A stretch of 64,000 nt of DNA from Cruorifilaria tuberocauda. Taxonomy: Eukaryota; Nematoda; Chromadorea; Rhabditida; Onchocercidae. The DNA lies in NCBI GenBank assembly GCA_013365365.1, contig JABVXU010000193.1, positions 34,940 to 98,939 of the forward strand, given 5' to 3'. The notes under the pieces are model-generated. The model worked only from the letters and a program-made list of their open reading frames with translations, was not told the DNA's origin and ran no database searches. A program made the position numbers and the translations under genes. Positions within the stretch are counted from its first letter, which is position 1, and each line of letters opens with the position of its first letter. Of this stretch, positions 12,222 through 24,044 are shown piece by piece.

Positions 12222-15015
12222 ATGGAAGCCGAAGCAAGTAGTTCGGATGACTCAACAATAACCGAAACTATTAAAACTGAGGTGATTTTATGCTTTATAT
12301 CAAAAGGAAAAACCATATAAAATATAGAATCTCCGCGAGGCTATCATTTTCATCTATTTGATTTCAGCCAACACCGTCGGTACCACCTTATGAAGTAAAT
12401 TCGATGATACTTTGCAGCCATACCGACAATCTTTTTTATGAAGCCAAAATAATCGCCGTAAAAATGCAAGCAAATGGAGACTACATGTATACTGTCCATT
12501 ATCAGGTTATCTTTTAGTTCTTATAGAAAAAAGAAAGTGCGTATTTTGGAAAGGGAAAAAAATTGTAGGCAAAGTATTGAAAGCATCAATGTGATCAGCG
12601 GTTCCTATTGTTAGGGATGGAGTAAACGATATGATGAAAATATCCCACATAGCAGATCTGCATCACGATTTCGTCCTTTTACACCGAACAATATTGAACT
12701 TGCAAAGGTAATATCGGTTTTACTGTTATAGCATTTCTCTTCATGATTTTGATAATGTAAATTTTTATAAATCAAAATTAGTTTTGAAAATGTGGGCAAA
12801 TAAATGATCAACTAATCAGTGCTAATTTATATGTGTCTTCAAAATTTTTGAATAATCGAGAGTATATAGCAGCGGATTTTTGCTAATCAATTTTAGGATA
12901 CGATGGATGGAATTAGCATAGTTTCAGGCGTTAACATCAAACCGCAAGGTTGGGTTAAGACAATATAGATTAGACATCTAGCTATCATTCAATATCATTT
13001 AGCCAATACGTAATTTTCAGAATAATGATATTTGAAAATACTGATGTTTTGCACGAAACATTTCTAATTATAGATTGAAATGAAAGAGGCAAAAGCTCGA
13101 GCTGCTGAGCTGATTAAAAAAAAGAAGCCACAAAAGACAGAAATCCGACGTGGGCGTTCAACGGTACATTCATCAGAATCTTCTTCCAGTAAGAGAATTT
13201 GTAATGTAATTGAATGTTGCCATTATCATTTATCTTTTATGTTACAGTTTTCTCTTTTTTACTGATGTTTGATGCAGTTGTCATGGATCTTTAAAAGATT
13301 TTTTCTTTAGAACAGTAACTTGTCGAGCTTTTTGCTGTTTAGAATGTTCTGTTCAAATTTTTGGTCAAGTCTCCGTCAAATCATAGTTCATGATTTGATA
13401 ATCTTTAGATGGGTCGCTAATTACATAAATTAATATTTTCTAGATGCGTCTCGAAATATGACTTCGGTAGTCAATCACAATGTTCTTAAGAGCAGTTTGG
13501 CCCAAGGTCTATCAAGAAGTCCATCCACGAGTGAGGTTAGAAAATAAACATACTTCTTAGTTTAAACAACATTTTTTTTCTTGGATTTTCTCAACTCTGA
13601 ATGAGCAATCAACTAATGTATTATTTAAATACTTTTTTAAAAAGTCCTTTAGGTAGTATCAGTTCCTGAAAAGCTGAAAGCTCTACTGGAAAATGATCGC
13701 CATTTAGTCGAAAACGAGCTGAAGTTGCCACGCCTACCATGCCGCTTGACTGTTTCAAAGATTATGAAAGAGGTGAGATGTTAGACGGATTTCTTTTGCA
13801 AATTTATTAGCCAAAATCGTCGAAAGGCTCATAAGAGATTGGATTCACTTTTTCGATAAAGCTAGAATAAAATTTCCTCCCGGAAACCTACCTAACAATT
13901 AATACGTTGCAATTCTTTTTTTCCTTCATATCTTTATATTCCGGCAGATTTGCAAGGGTATTGAAAAATTAAATACATTTAAGATCAAGGAGAAAATTTA
14001 ATCAATTTCTTGCATCAACACATTCATTGCAGTATGTCATGCATGTACGTAAACTGGACGCTGTATGCTCAGAAGTTAAAGTGCTTAAAGGACGAGTACG
14101 TTATTGGAAGAGTGTAGTAGCTGCGCTAGATGAATGCGCAGATAATATGAAAGTAAATATTTGCAAATATTTTTAAAGCTGAATTAAATTATCAATTAAA
14201 TTTCGAAATACTGCGAATGAAAGGAAAAGAATAAAGATGTTATTTGACATTGTATGGTGTAAAAATTTTAACATGCTGTTTCCTATGAAAATCAACATTT
14301 TTAGTTTGTTATCGAGCATCTTTCTTGTCCGAACATTTCATTAAAAAATTGGTTTTCTCACTTCTAAAAGGAATAACCAGTAGCGAAATGTGTTTTTTGC
14401 CTTAAGAGAAACAAGTGGTTATGGATTTTCACGTCTTCGAGGCTTGATGTTTCAGAGTTTTTTCGATCTGGTCATAGCGTCCGATATATTGTACCCTAGC
14501 GAAAAGTTGCGTCATAAGGACTTAACTGAGGGAACTTCAGCAGTTATCCATCTGCGCAATGTATCAGGTACAGAGCACAGTCATATGCAAGAACTTTCAG
14601 AGGATTTTTCCCATTGATTAACTATAATACCGAATTTGAAACCTGTAATGAATTTTAGACCTTTTGAATGAATCAAGTACAAGACTTCGCGCATCGGAAT
14701 ATTACGGTTTTATTTATTTGCTTCGACTCCTTATTAGGTTTCCCGAAATGATTGAGTAAGTTATCGGAATTATTGATAGAGATTATCGTTTCCTGAGAAT
14801 TTAACTCAAAGGAATTAATTCCAGACATTTATTCTATCTATTCGTTTAGATATATGCTATGCGACAAAGATTCAAAAGAGATTCTGACTGTTTTTGTCCA
14901 GTCATTTGTTCGTTATTTGGGGAACAATTCCGAGAAATTTTTCAATCCAGAGCTGGACTATGAAACTATCACTCAAGAATACAAACTGCGTCTCCTACAA
15001 AATTTTAAAATTTAG
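12222..15015 (+). CDS. mrg-1: MRG15/MRG-1 chromodomain and MRG-domain protein
   Basis: Chromatin adaptor: in other animals MRG15 reads H3K36 methylation and bridges histone acetyltransferase or deacetylase complexes; MRG-1 of C. elegans maintains germline chromatin. Exons: 12222-12281, 12368-12505, 12615-12707, 13074-13188, 13444-13535, 13653-13772, 14033-14152, 14456-14567, 14659-14755, 14850-15015; all phases agree, about 370 residues. The chromo-barrel domain lies at residues 25-97 (FYEAKIIAVK, YTVHYQ, GWSKRYDE). A basic Ser-rich linker follows (ELIKKKKPQK). The C-terminal MRG domain runs from about 170 to the end (LPRLPCRLTVSKIMKEYV, EYYGFIYLLRLLIRFPEM, FVRYLGNNSEKFF). The N-terminal ATG is the first in its exon and gives the usual acidic leader. 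Convergent with UBA3. Confidence 0.95.
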
Positions 15016-15810
15016 CTATATCGTTACATGTGCATAATTATAATATTTTATATATCTTCAGCACGCAACTGCAAGCTGTAAACTTTTTCGATCTCAAGGA
15101 ATTTTTTTAGAATACAATTTTTTGCAACTGCTTATTATATGTTTATAATAATATGTGTTCTATCCTAATGATGTTTGATAAATTTTGAATATCCATTGAT
15201 TAACTAAAAATAACGTTATGATATCCGATTATCAATTTGTTATTTAGATATACGTATTATATAACTAACTTAATCAAAAGATTTGTATTTCCTCAAAAGG
15301 AGGAATTATGAAACACTGCTCAAGAATGAATGTAACGATCATTCAACTTTTCAGAACTAATCAGGGATAAATTCTAAAAATATTCTGTAATGCAACTTTC
15401 TTCAAATGTAAATATCAATTTCGCTTGAAAAGCCTGTCTTCATCTTTAATTGTTCAAATTATTTAATGTTTTAAAGGATATTTTACATTAACCAAATCAA
15501 ATCTATCTTTGCATGTATTTACATGTACTTTTCTGCACACGCATTTAAGTCACAAATACATTTGCATAAAATAGAATGAAATCCGGAAACAAAATGTTAT
15601 TCTACTAAGTCAATGAAACTTCAACAAGCCAATGTTCGTGAAAAATGTTCGAAAAGCCAATCCGGTAGGCATCTTATTTGTTGGTCGTATTTCTATCAAC
15701 CGACTTAACCCTGAATATATTTAGTTTCGCAAGTGTGAAAAGAAAAAAGTTCCGAATATAGAATATGCAAACTTGTAACAATTATGAGTGTAACAGATCC
15801 TGAGAATTTT
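15016..15810. other. Intergenic between two convergent genes
   Basis: Very AT-rich 3' flanks of mrg-1 and UBA3. No gene seen. Confidence 0.6.
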
Positions 15811-18800
15811 TTAGTATTTTTGATAACGGATACGTAAGGAAATTGGTCGCGCCCGAGTTTCATCAGCAATAAGAAGCTCGTCACCATTTACCAAACCAAG
15901 ATCTACAGATAATTATTTGAAGTTAGGTGAGGTTATTAAAACTCTACTTGAAGAAATCATTTTATGATTACTTCAGGTTTATCGCGTACAAGTTTCATAT
16001 CTATTAAACGAATATCTTTGGCATATTTCATCCTTAGATCACATCAACTTTTGCAAATTCATTTCAATTAGACTGAAACTCACCTTCCAAAGTTCTGGAT
16101 AAATTGGCAGTGTTAATTTGATCAAATTCAGGTATCAAATCGTTTTTCATATACAATTTCTCTTTTGCGGTTTGTATTGATGGATTACAAAGCTGGCTAC
16201 AAAAATAGTGTATAAATGAAATATCGCACAGTACAAAGGTTTTTGTGCCAAAAATTATCATCAAATTAATTGAGATTGAGATTGAAATTTTCCCGCTATA
16301 AAAAAGTGAAAAAGATAAAATTTGCTGAATATATTATTGACAGAGATTTAACTTTTACGGAAAATTTAGACGGTTCTTTAAGCATTAGGTAATGGCAATG
16401 TAAACAAAACGAGGGATGGATTTATTATCATAACACCAATAAAATTAGATTTCACAGATTATGATACACTGAATATTATGAAAAATTCTTATACAAGCAA
16501 ATTTTTTCTATAGTTAATTGAAAAATACTTGCTAATTTTAAATACTAAACACAGCGTATGGATATTTAAGCATGATAGCTTCTTACTTTTCATTTTTTTA
16601 GTTGCAAGTAAAGCTACAGTCTCCTGTATTGATTGAATGCCACTTAAAGTTTCCCTATCATGAAAATAAAAGTATTTAGTTATTTTCCATGTGTTAAGAT
16701 TGAACAATAAAAGCTTCGTGCCACTTCTGTTTTCATTAAAATCTAAGATTTTACTATATGCAAATAGAGTAAGTTTTTTTTTTTTCCACAAGAAGGATGA
16801 AGTTAATTTTCGTCTCATTTTCTATTTTAACCTTCAACACGCTTTGAATGTTAGAATAAGAGAAAACAAATTAGCTTTTGAATTAAATTCAACTAATGCT
16901 AATTTATTTGAAGTCTGTTCTTCTCTCATATGGTTATTATGAATGTATGTTATGAATGAAATAGAAGAAATATGAATAAGTCGAAAACACCTACTATCTT
17001 TTTACAATTTCATTCAGCAAGTAACGCAATGTTTTGTTGGCGGGTATATCAATATACTGCACCTGTTCACCACACACAAGACAATCTGGCTGAAAAAACA
17101 TTGTATTTGCATTGAGAAAAGAGTAAAAGTCAATTATTCTTAAAATTTAGTAGTAACATGTTGCTAATAAGATGCGATTCTTAGCTACGTTGTGAATACT
17201 GAAACACAACGCTTTCCGAAAAATTTTATCATCAATGAATATAAGCAAGCGCAAAAACTACTGCCTTACTCTTTTTTCCAATTCGACAACTCCCATAAAA
17301 GCTCCCTCAATATTGGTGAAATTGAGATAATTTTGCATTGGACAGGAAATGCTACAAAAGTATTAATTAACAAAGAGAAATGGCTAAGAACAATTCGAAG
17401 ATATTTTATTCAAAAATTTCAAATCAGGAACTTACTTTGAAGCTAATTTCAAAGCCTCCAATGCGCATGATGCTGAAATGTCTGAAGTTTTCACCATCTT
17501 TACATACGTCTTCATGAATGTAAGTATTGGTCTACATAAGTATTAGAGAACATTCATAGATATATTTTATCACAATAAAATCTATAAAATTGAGTATTTA
17601 AAAAACAATATTACCTGCAATAACAGCATTGGTGGAAGCTACAGCAGGAATTATTCGCTTCAGGACACCTTTCGTAAGCCTTAAATCAACTCCTTTAATA
17701 TTATATTTGTTAGCCCTCTTCAAAGCTGCTTTGAATACCCATTCCACATGTTCTATGTTATCAGCATCCATCGTTTCCCCTGAATAATGTTTTATTTAGT
17801 ATTACCTTATTTTTCACACATATTATTATTTATCGCATACAATTTCTGAAATAATAATAGAATCAAGAGTAAAATACTATGTTCAAGATACAAATAAATG
17901 AAGGAAGATGCTACATCAGTTTCAAGATTGCAACTATCAAAGCAAACCGTTGAAGGGTTTATCTCTATGCCATTGTATTACTTTCACATATTCGATGCAA
18001 TGTTCAGGAAGTCGAGGAGTATTTGCTATCGTACACATAGGAAAAGTGATCTGCAAGGATCCATGTTAATGTTGCAGTCTGATTAATGGCTATAAACGGT
18101 TCGAATCTAAATTACACATCCAGATTAGTCATAAGCGAAACAATGAGGATTATCGGTTTAATTATAAATAACTTGAATGAAGGTAAAATCTAACCTGCGG
18201 CGGATAAAGATCAATAGTACATTCAACACAAGCGGTCATTGTAGGCAATATTATACGAGAATTGCCTTTAAATCCTTCTGTACCACCGTCAATTAAAGGT
18301 ATGATGCCTGCTGGATTACCATCCGAATCGAATTCCACTAAGCTTATCTATTTTTGATTAAGTATTGAAATAAATGTGACATGATGATTAAATAAGTCAT
18401 TCAAAATGAAATTTTCATAATTACAATAGAATAATCTGATTGCAATCATAAGTTCAAATAATGATAACTTCAATATTAACTCGGTGAAGTAAATAAAAAA
18501 CTTAACCAATTTAGCATTAAGCCATCTTCTCGCAACGATAGAATCCAAACCACAAATAATGATGTCAAATGACCGATAAAATTGGTCATCTTTATCTTGT
18601 ATCTTACAGTTATGACTGAAAACAACTTTTTGTTTTGAATATTAAAAAATTAGTTTTTTTAGATTTAAAAAATTAGTACAGAGTATAATTGTAGCACAGC
18701 ACTGTTTATTATAAATGAAATCGTAAATGCCAATATCAGTGTTCGTTTTTTTTTGATATCACTGTTCCATTAATCAATATCTCCTGTATATCTTTTTATT

Positions 18801-19536
18801 TTTAAAATAAAACATACGCTACTACAGGGCAATCCGGGATTCGTTTTCGGATGAAAGCCGCTGCTATCTCGGCTTTTGATTTACCAACATCAGTTTCACT
18901 AAAAACAAAGGGAATAAAAAATATCATAATGGATGGGAATCTGAAAAATTGCCAGTAAACGAAATTAAATTATTGTCAATTTTATTTCAAATCTGAATAA
19001 GCGCGACTAGAAAAAGATGAAACTAACCGAAAAAGGAACTGCCTATTTAGATTGGATAATTCTATCGTATCCATATCGATAACTTCAATTTTCCGAAAAC
19101 CAGATAATGCCTAAATATATCAAATCAAAGTAAAATAAAACTTCTTGTTTGATCAGCATAGTTTCAGCAATGTGATATGGCTACTGTGATACCGACGGAA
19201 ATACTTACCAAGTCTTTCAGTAATTCACATCCTAATCCACCAGCTCCAACCACTAACACGTGACAGTTTTGTACAGTTTCCAAATTCTAAAAAATAATTT
19301 TTCAAATCGCACGCAGAAATCTTCAAACGCCATTATGAAAAACAGAAAAAATAATTTCACTCCACAAACAGAATTTTATTTAACAAATAAAACACGAGAC
19401 ATAAAATTCGAGATAATGAAATAACCTGCACTCCTGGTTCGAAGGCTGGATGGGCCAAGGCCGATTTCCCATCAGTAAGACGTCTCAAGTCCCGCCATCG
19501 TTCGTTTCGAAATTTATCAACTGATACTTCTTCCAT
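15811..19536 (-). CDS. rfl-1: NEDD8-activating enzyme E1 catalytic subunit (UBA3/RFL-1)
   Basis: Pairs with ULA-1/APPBP1, adenylates NEDD8 and passes it through a cysteine thioester to UBC12, for cullin neddylation. Thirteen exons in order: 19536-19426, 19286-19209, 19110-19028, 18898-18818, 18615-18507, 18347-18195, 18050-17948, 17779-17615, 17472-17436, 17351-17270, 17089-16995, 16196-16084, 15902-15811. Phases close perfectly to 433 residues (human 463). The nucleotide motif is [13 protein letters not shown], followed by [29 protein letters not shown] and CLVCG supply the zinc cysteines. The catalytic cysteine is in [16 protein letters not shown]. The Rossmann part resumes at [17 protein letters not shown]. 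The C-terminal ubiquitin-fold domain recruits E2 in the family. ATG 19536 precedes the conserved RWRDL segment. No key residue is missing. Confidence 0.97.
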
Positions 19537-19798
19537 CTGAAAGCTTTAGTTCCAATAAAATAAAAATGACGAGAAAGTTTCCTACTATGATCTCTATTAC
19601 ATTTGACAAGATCAGAGAAATACGAAATGTACGGTGAATTGTTAACTAATTACACTTTTTCCCGAATTGCTCCATATTTCTCATATCAGCGATGAATATG
19701 ATGAATAACCAAGCTGGGAAAATATTTCAGCCAATATGAATGGTGTGCGTTCAAATCAAATATTTTCATTTCTCTCCTCTCTTTTATCAAATCATATC
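19537..19798. promoter_or_regulatory. Divergent promoter region, UBA3 and the astacin-like gene
   Basis: Only 262 bases separate the two start codons, which point away from each other. The promoters, and any leader exons, must lie here or within each other. No TATA box or factor site is claimed. Confidence 0.45.
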
Positions 19799-22700
19799 AT
19801 GGATTCCTATGGATGGTTCCTTTTCATGCTTATCTTTCTTGGCCTAACGGTAAATTTATGTTATTCAAATAAATGAGCTATATTTGTTTAGGCACATTAG
19901 CATCTTTTAAAATATGTAAGAAGATTCCTTAGTATTTGACATGCCGTAAAGCATCACTGATCTCTTTGACTGAATACTCAATTAAAACTCCGTACTATTT
20001 TATCAAGGAATTATTTTATCTACGGAGGTAATAATATCTAAGAAAATTCCTCCTAACTGATCACTGATTTTATAAGTGAAGATTAATGAAATTTTGAAAA
20101 ATATTAAATGAAAATTTGAAATAAAAAAGCTTAAAAGCTGTCTCAGGAAAGTCATGATATCTTCTACTAAGAGACGTATTACTTTTTTCAGTGACTTTGA
20201 GAATTAAATTTTAAAAACAAACAGAAAATAGTTATTCTTAATATTTTGATGATTTCATATAATCCTTAGTTTCGACAACTGTTAGCTTGCAGTGCAGTAC
20301 ACCGGGAAAGTGGTTGTTTGTAATGGATGCCAAAAAAGAAAATCAGTGGAATCAACAAACATTACCTCTCTGGATTTGTAACTAAATAATATATTATCAA
20401 TTTTCTTGAATAGAAACCCACTTTGATGAAAAATTTCAGTTGCATTTAATCTAAATATTAAAATAGAAGTAATATGAAATTGGAATTGATTCGTTTTCTT
20501 TCTAGCACCAGCTTATTCGAAACGTCGATGGGAACAACTGGCTGATCTATTATTTGAGGTACAGAACAGAACAAACATTAAATTTCGATCATTCATCAAA
20601 GAACGAGATAATGATTACGTATCTGTGAAGATGACTACTTATGGCTGTTACGGACTTCTGGGACATGGAACGGGTGGAGAAAGGGTAAAATTTGTTTTTC
20701 GATTCCACATACCATCGAAGGATGTTTGACACTTTTGTATTCTGATCTCATTAATTACAAAGCTTCCGTTTTTTATTCAATTCTTGCTGGGGAACGAACC
20801 GTTTATTTTTTCGCGCTCAGATCACTACCTCATTATACGCCGTCTTTAGTGGATTAATCTATATGATGAATGTATGGAATACAGCCACATTGTTCTGCGG
20901 ACAATATACCAAATTCTTGGATTTCAAGTCATCGCAATGAAAGAGCCGAAAAGAAATATATTGTATTCTGGTCCTGACAGCAAGATTTATGTAAGGAGCC
21001 CAAACAGTTCATATTTCAGCTCTTTTAAATTCTTTCGCTGTGCGTGATTTTAGTTAAGAAATGAAAGAAACGATGATTCAGCACATATGGGATTTATATT
21101 GGGAGTGTGCAACATCATACAGTATCATCAGATGTGTACAGTGACAGAAAAAGCCTAACAGAGGAGAAACTGTGAAGAATTCTAAGTGGAAAACTAATCA
21201 CATCATTATAAATTAATCCTATATTACCACTTATAAAGTAAACTCTTTCCAATCCTTTTTGCTTTCTCGCTGCTTCTAATACAGTAAAATTACAGCATCT
21301 TAAATTTATGATATGGAAGAGAAAATTTATTGTGGATTCAAAGAGGCTCGCAAAAGAGACGAACGACGAAGAATGTATCGGGGCGGAAACGGCAACAAGC
21401 ATGATGTGTCACCAACCCAATATGGAATTCGTAAGATACCCATTTCTGAATAACTCGTGTATAGCAGTTACTGAAGCTATATCTTCTAGATCTGAACGGC
21501 TCAAAATTTCAATTACAGTTTTACTGGAATAAAATATACGAGAATCTTATCCATTCCTATCCCTACGTGGATGACCCACTCTTTGGACGTGTGTATAGAA
21601 GAACCAGAAATGTAAGCAACCACGACATCTTCCACATAAACCGAATATATAAACAGGTAGCATTTCTTAAATACGCTGCCTAACAGAGAAGGAAGGCGGA
21701 CAGCAACCTCCGGACACAACTTACCTATCCAATGTGAGCCAAACTCATAAATTGCCCATTTCCGGTCAGCGATCCCCGACCCCTGAAATTGGATGAGAAA
21801 TTGGACGCCCTGAAAATTGCTCGTCCCAAATCATCGTCATTTGAAATGAGCTTTTTTATGATAATCGCGGGGAAAGTGATTTACCAAATGACTGGTCAAA
21901 ACTGAGTTCGATTACTGTGCGTACCTACATTTTCATCCTTATCACCGTCAACATTCATCCTACCTTTTATATCTATCTTCATTTCCACACTTATTCTGGT
22001 TATGATCTACATTCCCTTTTGATTCTTTTCTTATCTTTATCATTATTTTTAAATTCAGGTCAATAAAAATCCAAATTATCGATTACACAATTTTGCTGAT
22101 TCTTCAGTATATAAGGCTGAAGATCTTCAAAAAATGCCAAACGTTATTATTGGACTAGCTGATTTGTATTGTGAGGATAGTCTCGTTGATTGTGACTTTC
22201 TCCATAGATCTCGGGGCCATTGCAATTCATTTCAGGAATTCAGGTTGTTGCAACAAAATTTTCTCATTTTTAAAAACAATAGCTCAGTTCAATATTTCTC
22301 GCGTGAGATTTCTCTCTTCGCCAAAGAATAAAGAAATTTAAATGTAAATTTACTGAAAAATGTTTTCTTTTCCTTTTTTCCCCAGAAGGTCCCATTGCAG
22401 ATATATATTATGCGCTCGAACTTGTAGAATGTGTGGTATAAGTTTACGATTGTATTACATCACTACGCATCATCCTTTTGTCTATGTTCAGGCAGGTTTA
22501 ACTCTCGGGAATCCGTTTCTTCATTTCGCTTCATCTATCGATATCATAGATTATAGTTTATCCTCATCCTCTTCTTCTTTCCAGTAGTGTTTTTCCTAAC
22601 TCTCTACAAGTATTGTAGTTAAATTTCCTGCTTTTGTAGAATAACGATGAACTAAATGTTTTCCAATATTTGCTGGAAACGATAGAGAAAAATTGGAATT

Positions 22701-23707
22701 GATGAACGTGTAATTATAACCAGTTTTACTTGTTTTATTACGTAACATGCAATATTTTCATCCCGATAATTAATGAAACTTTGAAAAACACAAAGATGAA
22801 ATTCGAGCAGTGAGTAGGATCAGTAATTTTAGGAAAAATTAGAGCAGCATTTGCCAATATGTAGCGATAACCTGCAAGCTGTTCTAAATGGAACATGTAG
22901 TCACACCAATCTACATAACTGCTTGCTTACCAGATTCCAGGAAAAGTGCCGCAGAAGTTGCGGTTATTGTCCAGAACAGAGTCGAGTTGATTGCAAATTT
23001 GTAAGTCTTCCAAGACTTCCAAGAGGGTCCTACGCAAATCCTATTTGATAAATTATTATTAAATTATTTACCGACCTTTTTTAGATGTTTTATTACAGAT
23101 AAAAGCTGTAAATGCAGAATATTTATATGATCATCCGAGCTACAATTATCGATGCCAATATATTCGAGCCATCTCGAACAGGAAATGCGAAGCGGTAGAA
23201 CCTTTTTTATTTTCCGATTTATTACATGAGATTAATTCTTGACCATTTTTTCGATGAATTTTAGGATTTAGGATTTTCAGCAGAACTTTTTTTGTTCCCA
23301 TGTATTATTGAAAAAAATTTCTGTTTAAAATGTTGCGACTAGTTTCGAAGTTTTACTGAATTAGTATAGACAAAGGAAAGTTTTAATTAAATAAATATAG
23401 GTATAAGGAGAAGCAGTGAATGCTTCTTTCTACACTTCAACAGTTAAGTAAGGAAGTCATATCGAAAGTGATTTAAACAGACCTTATCTCACATTTTCAG
23501 GATGAAAAAGTTGCAATTAATCCGATTACGGATTGCATGCTATCTTGTGGCCATTACGCGTGCTCTCACGGTGGTATTGAAGAAGATATGGGACATGGAC
23601 AAGTCCCTGTCATGAAACTTTATATACCACAAAATGAATGGAAATTTGCGACGTTTGGGTCCTTAGCTAATTTTGAGAAAGGCAATTCGTCCATGCAGAA
23701 TAATTGA
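19799..23707 (+). CDS. Secreted astacin-like pseudoprotease with two ShK modules
   Basis: Exons: 19799-19849, 20270-20312, 20506-20684, 20850-20990, 21519-21611, 22059-22243, 22386-22435, 22843-23000, 23099-23194, 23501-23707; phases agree, about 400 residues. An N-terminal signal peptide (MDSYGWFLFMLIFLGLT) is followed by an astacin-like half-domain: RTNIKFRSF, YVSVKMTTYGCYGLLGHG, DECMEYSHIVLRTIYQILGF. The last string aligns with the astacin zinc helix (consensus HExxHxxGxxH) but none of the histidines or the glutamate remains, so it should be inactive. Two cysteine modules of ShK type follow (C-EDSLVD-C.. ending CRMC, with an extra Cys; and CSDNLQAVLNGTC.. ending CRRSCGYC), then a Cys-rich unknown C-terminus. 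An additional exon near 21317-21430 is possible. AATAAA at 23810. Function unknown; secretion is inferred. Confidence 0.65.
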
Positions 23708-24044
23708 AATTAAACTGTAACAATTGCATCTTCAAACGCATGAACAAAAAGCTTTGTTTTTCTGAATAACTGGCTACTTATGTTAAAATTTGTAGTTAAA
23801 TTAAATTCTAATAAAAAAATACATCGAAAACGCATAATCAATCCTATAGAATCCATTTCTACGTTCATCTTCCAGTCATTTTAAGATGCACAAGCGTAAG
23901 GCGTGCAGGGAAGAAAGATGCATGCTTGCTGCATTTCATTTCATAGCAGCATATAAATATTGGTTCAACGCTGGAATCCTTATTCGTTAATTTCGGGATA
24001 ATTTTTTGCGGTTGTCGCAAAACATTTTAATTTGGTGCAGTGAA
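23708..24044. other. Short intergenic region
   Basis: Contains the poly(A) signal of the preceding gene and the presumed promoter of the MSP-domain gene. No other feature recognised. Confidence 0.5.
23810..23815 (+). promoter_or_regulatory. Poly(A) signal AATAAA of the astacin-like gene
   Basis: Perfect hexamer about 100 bases after the stop at 23705-23707. Confidence 0.55.

Noticed and set aside
21308..21440. Possible extra exon of the astacin-like gene, ending at a good donor (gtaaga)
   Set aside because: The acceptor has no pyrimidine tract and more than one frame is open; left out of the model.
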